Origin: an uncultured Croceitalea sp.
GTDB taxonomy: Bacteria; Bacteroidota; Bacteroidia; Flavobacteriales; Flavobacteriaceae
Direction of reading: 5' to 3'
Length of the DNA stretch: 64,000 bases
Assembly (NCBI GenBank): GCA_947494805.1
Contig: CANLWK010000001.1
Coordinates: 992,001 to 1,056,000, forward strand
Made by a program: the position numbers and the translations under genes. The notes beneath the pieces are model-generated. The model was not told the DNA's origin. It saw only the letters and a program-made list of their open reading frames with translations, and did not search any database. Within the stretch, counting starts at the first letter, position 1; each line of letters begins with the position of its first letter. Positions 62,050-64,000 of the stretch are shown one piece after another.

Positions 62050-64000
62050 TGATTGCTACAGAACAAAAATATCTAAAGCTGAGTGGGTTAGAACCGCTAT
62101 TGATTACACCCGAATCAAATTTTGTCAATGTTGGTGAGCGTACCAATGTGGCCGGTTCAAAAAAATTTCTTCGTCTGATTAAAGAAAATAACTATAATGA
62201 GGCCCTTGACATAGCACGCCATCAAGTAGAAGGGGGAGCCCAGATCATAGATGTCAATATGGACGATGGGCTGATTGATGGCAAAGCGGCGATGGTCAAA
62301 TTCTTGAACCTAATCGTTGCTGAACCTGATATTGCGCGTGTTCCGATAATGATTGATAGCTCAAAATGGGAAATCATTGAAGCCGGATTGCAGGTAGTTC
62401 AGGGCAAATGTGTGGTCAATTCCATCAGTCTTAAAGAAGGCACTAAAGAGTTTATTAGACAAGCAAAGCTCATTAAACGTTATGGTGCAGCTGTAATAGT
62501 CATGGCCTTTGATGAAGTAGGCCAGGCCGATAATTTAGACCGTCGTATTGAAATTGCTGACCGATCATACCGCATTTTGGTAGATGAAGTTGGTTTTCCT
62601 CCTGAAGACATCATTTTTGATCTCAATATTTTTCCTGTTGCCACGGGGATGGATGAACACAGGCGCAACGCACTTGATTTTATCGAAGGTACGCGTTGGG
62701 TTCGTGCTAATCTGCCACATTGTAGTGTTAGCGGTGGTGTCAGCAACGTGTCATTTTCATTTCGTGGAAACAATCCCGTTAGGGAAGCAATGCATTCAGT
62801 GTTTTTGTATCATGCCATTAAAGCAGGTATGAATATGGGCATTGTAAACCCTGCATTGTTAGAGGTATATGATGATATACCTAAAGAGCTTTTAGAGCAC
62901 GTTGAAGACGTTATTTTGAATCGTCGTGATGATGCTACAGAACGCTTACTTGAATTTGCTGAAACGGTTCAGGGTAAGGCGAAGGAAAGTAAGGTCGATT
63001 TGTCTTGGCGTCAAGAACCCTTGCAAGAACGTATAACCAGAGCGCTGGTAAAAGGCATTGACCAATATATAGTTGAAGATATTGAAGAAGCGCGACAACA
63101 GGCAGCCAAACCGTTAGAAGTCATCGAAGAGAATCTGATGACCGGTATGAACGTCGTTGGCGATTTGTTCGGTAGTGGAAAAATGTTTTTGCCCCAAGTG
63201 GTCAAATCGGCACGGGTAATGAAGAAAGCTGTGGCTTATTTGGAACCGTTCATTGAAGAAGAAAAAAAGAACAATGCAGACGCATCCACAGGAAGAACGG
63301 CCGGAAAAATACTGATGGCTACCGTTAAGGGTGATGTGCATGACATAGGTAAAAACATAGTTTCTGTAGTACTGGCCTGCAATAATTACGAGATTGTTGA
63401 TTTAGGGGTAATGGTACCACCTGAAAAAATCATCAACAAGGCTATCGAAGAACAGGTAGATGTAATTGGACTAAGTGGTTTGATAACACCCTCATTGGAT
63501 GAAATGGTATTTCTTGCCAAGGAGATGGAACGACAAGATTTTGAAGTTCCATTACTGATTGGTGGCGCCACAACGAGCAAGGCACACACGGCAGTCAAAA
63601 TTGATTCGGTCTATAGTCGAGCCGTAGTACATGTAAATGACGCCTCTAGAGCTGTTACCGTGGTTGGAGACCTGTTACAAAAAGAGACTTCAGCCCGTTA
63701 CAAAAAAGATATAAAATTAGATTATGAAAGTTTTCGTGATAAGTTTTTGAGCCGTACCAAACAAAAGACATATTTGACCCTACAAGAAGCCCGGGCGAAC
63801 AAATTGAGGATTGATTTTAGGGAAGAAGACATTTCGCTACCAAATGAGTTGGGTATACAGGTCCAAGAAGATTTTGATCTAAGGCAGTTGCAATCGTATA
63901 TCGACTGGACACCTTTCTTCAGGTCATGGGATTTGCACGGTCGATATCCTGATATATTGAGCGACCAAGTTGTTGGTCAGCAAGCCACGGAATTGTTTTC
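62049..64000 (+). CDS. metH: Methionine synthase, folate/cobalamin-binding subunit (split MetH C-terminal part; right-truncated)
   Basis: At least 650 codons, running off the right edge. ATG 62049 overlaps the ABM stop (TAATG). Pterin-binding barrel: [53 protein letters not shown] and [14 protein letters not shown]. Cobalamin module: cap region with [26 protein letters not shown], then the B12 ligand H431 in the DxHxxG motif ([13 protein letters not shown]) and [14 protein letters not shown]. The beginning of the SAM-binding reactivation domain ([19 protein letters not shown]) is also inside. So everything but the homocysteine module is here. Confidence 0.95.
   Translation, partial: MIATEQKYLKLSGLEPLLITPESNFVNVGERTNVAGSKKFLRLIKENNYNEALDIARHQVEGGAQIIDVNMDDGLIDGKAAMVKFLNLIVAEPDIARVPIMIDSSKWEIIEAGLQVVQGKCVVNSISLKEGTKEFIRQAKLIKRYGAAVIVMAFDEVGQADNLDRRIEIADRSYRILVDEVGFPPEDIIFDLNIFPVATGMDEHRRNALDFIEGTRWVRANLPHCSVSGGVSNVSFSFRGNNPVREAMHSVFLYHAIKAGMNMGIVNPALLEVYDDIPKELLEHVEDVILNRRDDATERLLEFAETVQGKAKESKVDLSWRQEPLQERITRALVKGIDQYIVEDIEEARQQAAKPLEVIEENLMTGMNVVGDLFGSGKMFLPQVVKSARVMKKAVAYLEPFIEEEKKNNADASTGRTAGKILMATVKGDVHDIGKNIVSVVLACNNYEIVDLGVMVPPEKIINKAIEEQVDVIGLSGLITPSLDEMVFLAKEMERQDFEVPLLIGGATTSKAHTAVKIDSVYSRAVVHVNDASRAVTVVGDLLQKETSARYKKDIKLDYESFRDKFLSRTKQKTYLTLQEARANKLRIDFREEDISLPNELGIQVQEDFDLRQLQSYIDWTPFFRSWDLHGRYPDILSDQVVGQQATELF

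Overview
The window comes from a Bacteroidota chromosome, most likely a marine member of the Flavobacteriaceae. This rests on AT-rich coding sequence with weak A-rich ribosome-binding regions, promoters of the TAnnTTTG type, and characteristic families: GLPGLI protein, DUF5686, 2TM protein, a TonB-dependent receptor with a carboxypeptidase-like N-terminal domain, FtsX-like permease, and a sulfite reductase with a C-terminal HEPN domain. The species cannot be named from the sequence alone. There is no rRNA, tRNA, CRISPR array, phage or insertion sequence. Both ends cut genes: an OmpH/Skp-like protein on the left and the large methionine synthase subunit on the right.

Layout. 0-3.5 kb: murI, 2TM protein/folA, class V aminotransferase, a small glycogen-binding-like protein. 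3.5-6 kb: egtB-egtD-DUF427, a short ergothioneine-type pathway. 6-10.2 kb: an OmpR-type two-component pair, divergent from a lipoprotein built of five near-identical modules. 10.4-14 kb: thyA, a repeat-rich spacer, a nucleoside transporter and a bifunctional-nuclease-like protein. 14-17 kb: etfB-etfA, divergent from pdhB, with a perfect 28-bp palindrome between them. 17-23.6 kb: DUF5686 protein, soluble and membrane pyrophosphatases, a TonB-like protein. 23.8-30.3 kb: deoxynucleoside kinase, a second two-component pair, and a divergent GLPGLI/TonB-dependent receptor pair behind phased TTAACA repeats. 30.4-39 kb: metK behind a SAM-II-like riboswitch, then accessory enzymes (CocE-type hydrolase, DUF4442, EthD, GH26-like, GNAT and others).

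The right half is dominated by sulfur and methionine metabolism. At 39.6-46.3 kb a SAM-I riboswitch precedes metY, a three-enzyme fusion (homoserine acetyltransferase, aspartokinase, homoserine dehydrogenase) and metZ; a frameshifted GIY-YIG gene flanked by inverted REP-like repeats sits between the last two. At 46.3-54.9 kb are a membrane-anchored HTH-like protein, a beta-helix protein, an FtsX permease, and an operon of a serine hydrolase and two NTF2-like proteins beside a membrane AraC regulator. At 55-60.4 kb an Rrf2 regulator heads the sulfate/sulfite reduction genes (cysH, sulfite reductase-HEPN, cobA, ferredoxin-NADP reductase type), with repeated CCTAT-N7-ATAGG operator candidates. 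At 60.5-64 kb a second SAM-I riboswitch precedes a split methionine synthase with a small ABM-domain gene embedded between its halves.

Together these genes reduce sulfate-derived sulfur, add it to acetylhomoserine, methylate homocysteine and make SAM. Three SAM riboswitches of two classes, plus probably one Rrf2 regulator, feed back on them. The observations most worth following are the SAM-II-like leader on metK, the REP-flanked GIY-YIG gene, the ABM gene inside split metH, the 28-bp palindrome, the phased TTAACA array, and a family of about 200-nt dispersed intergenic repeats.
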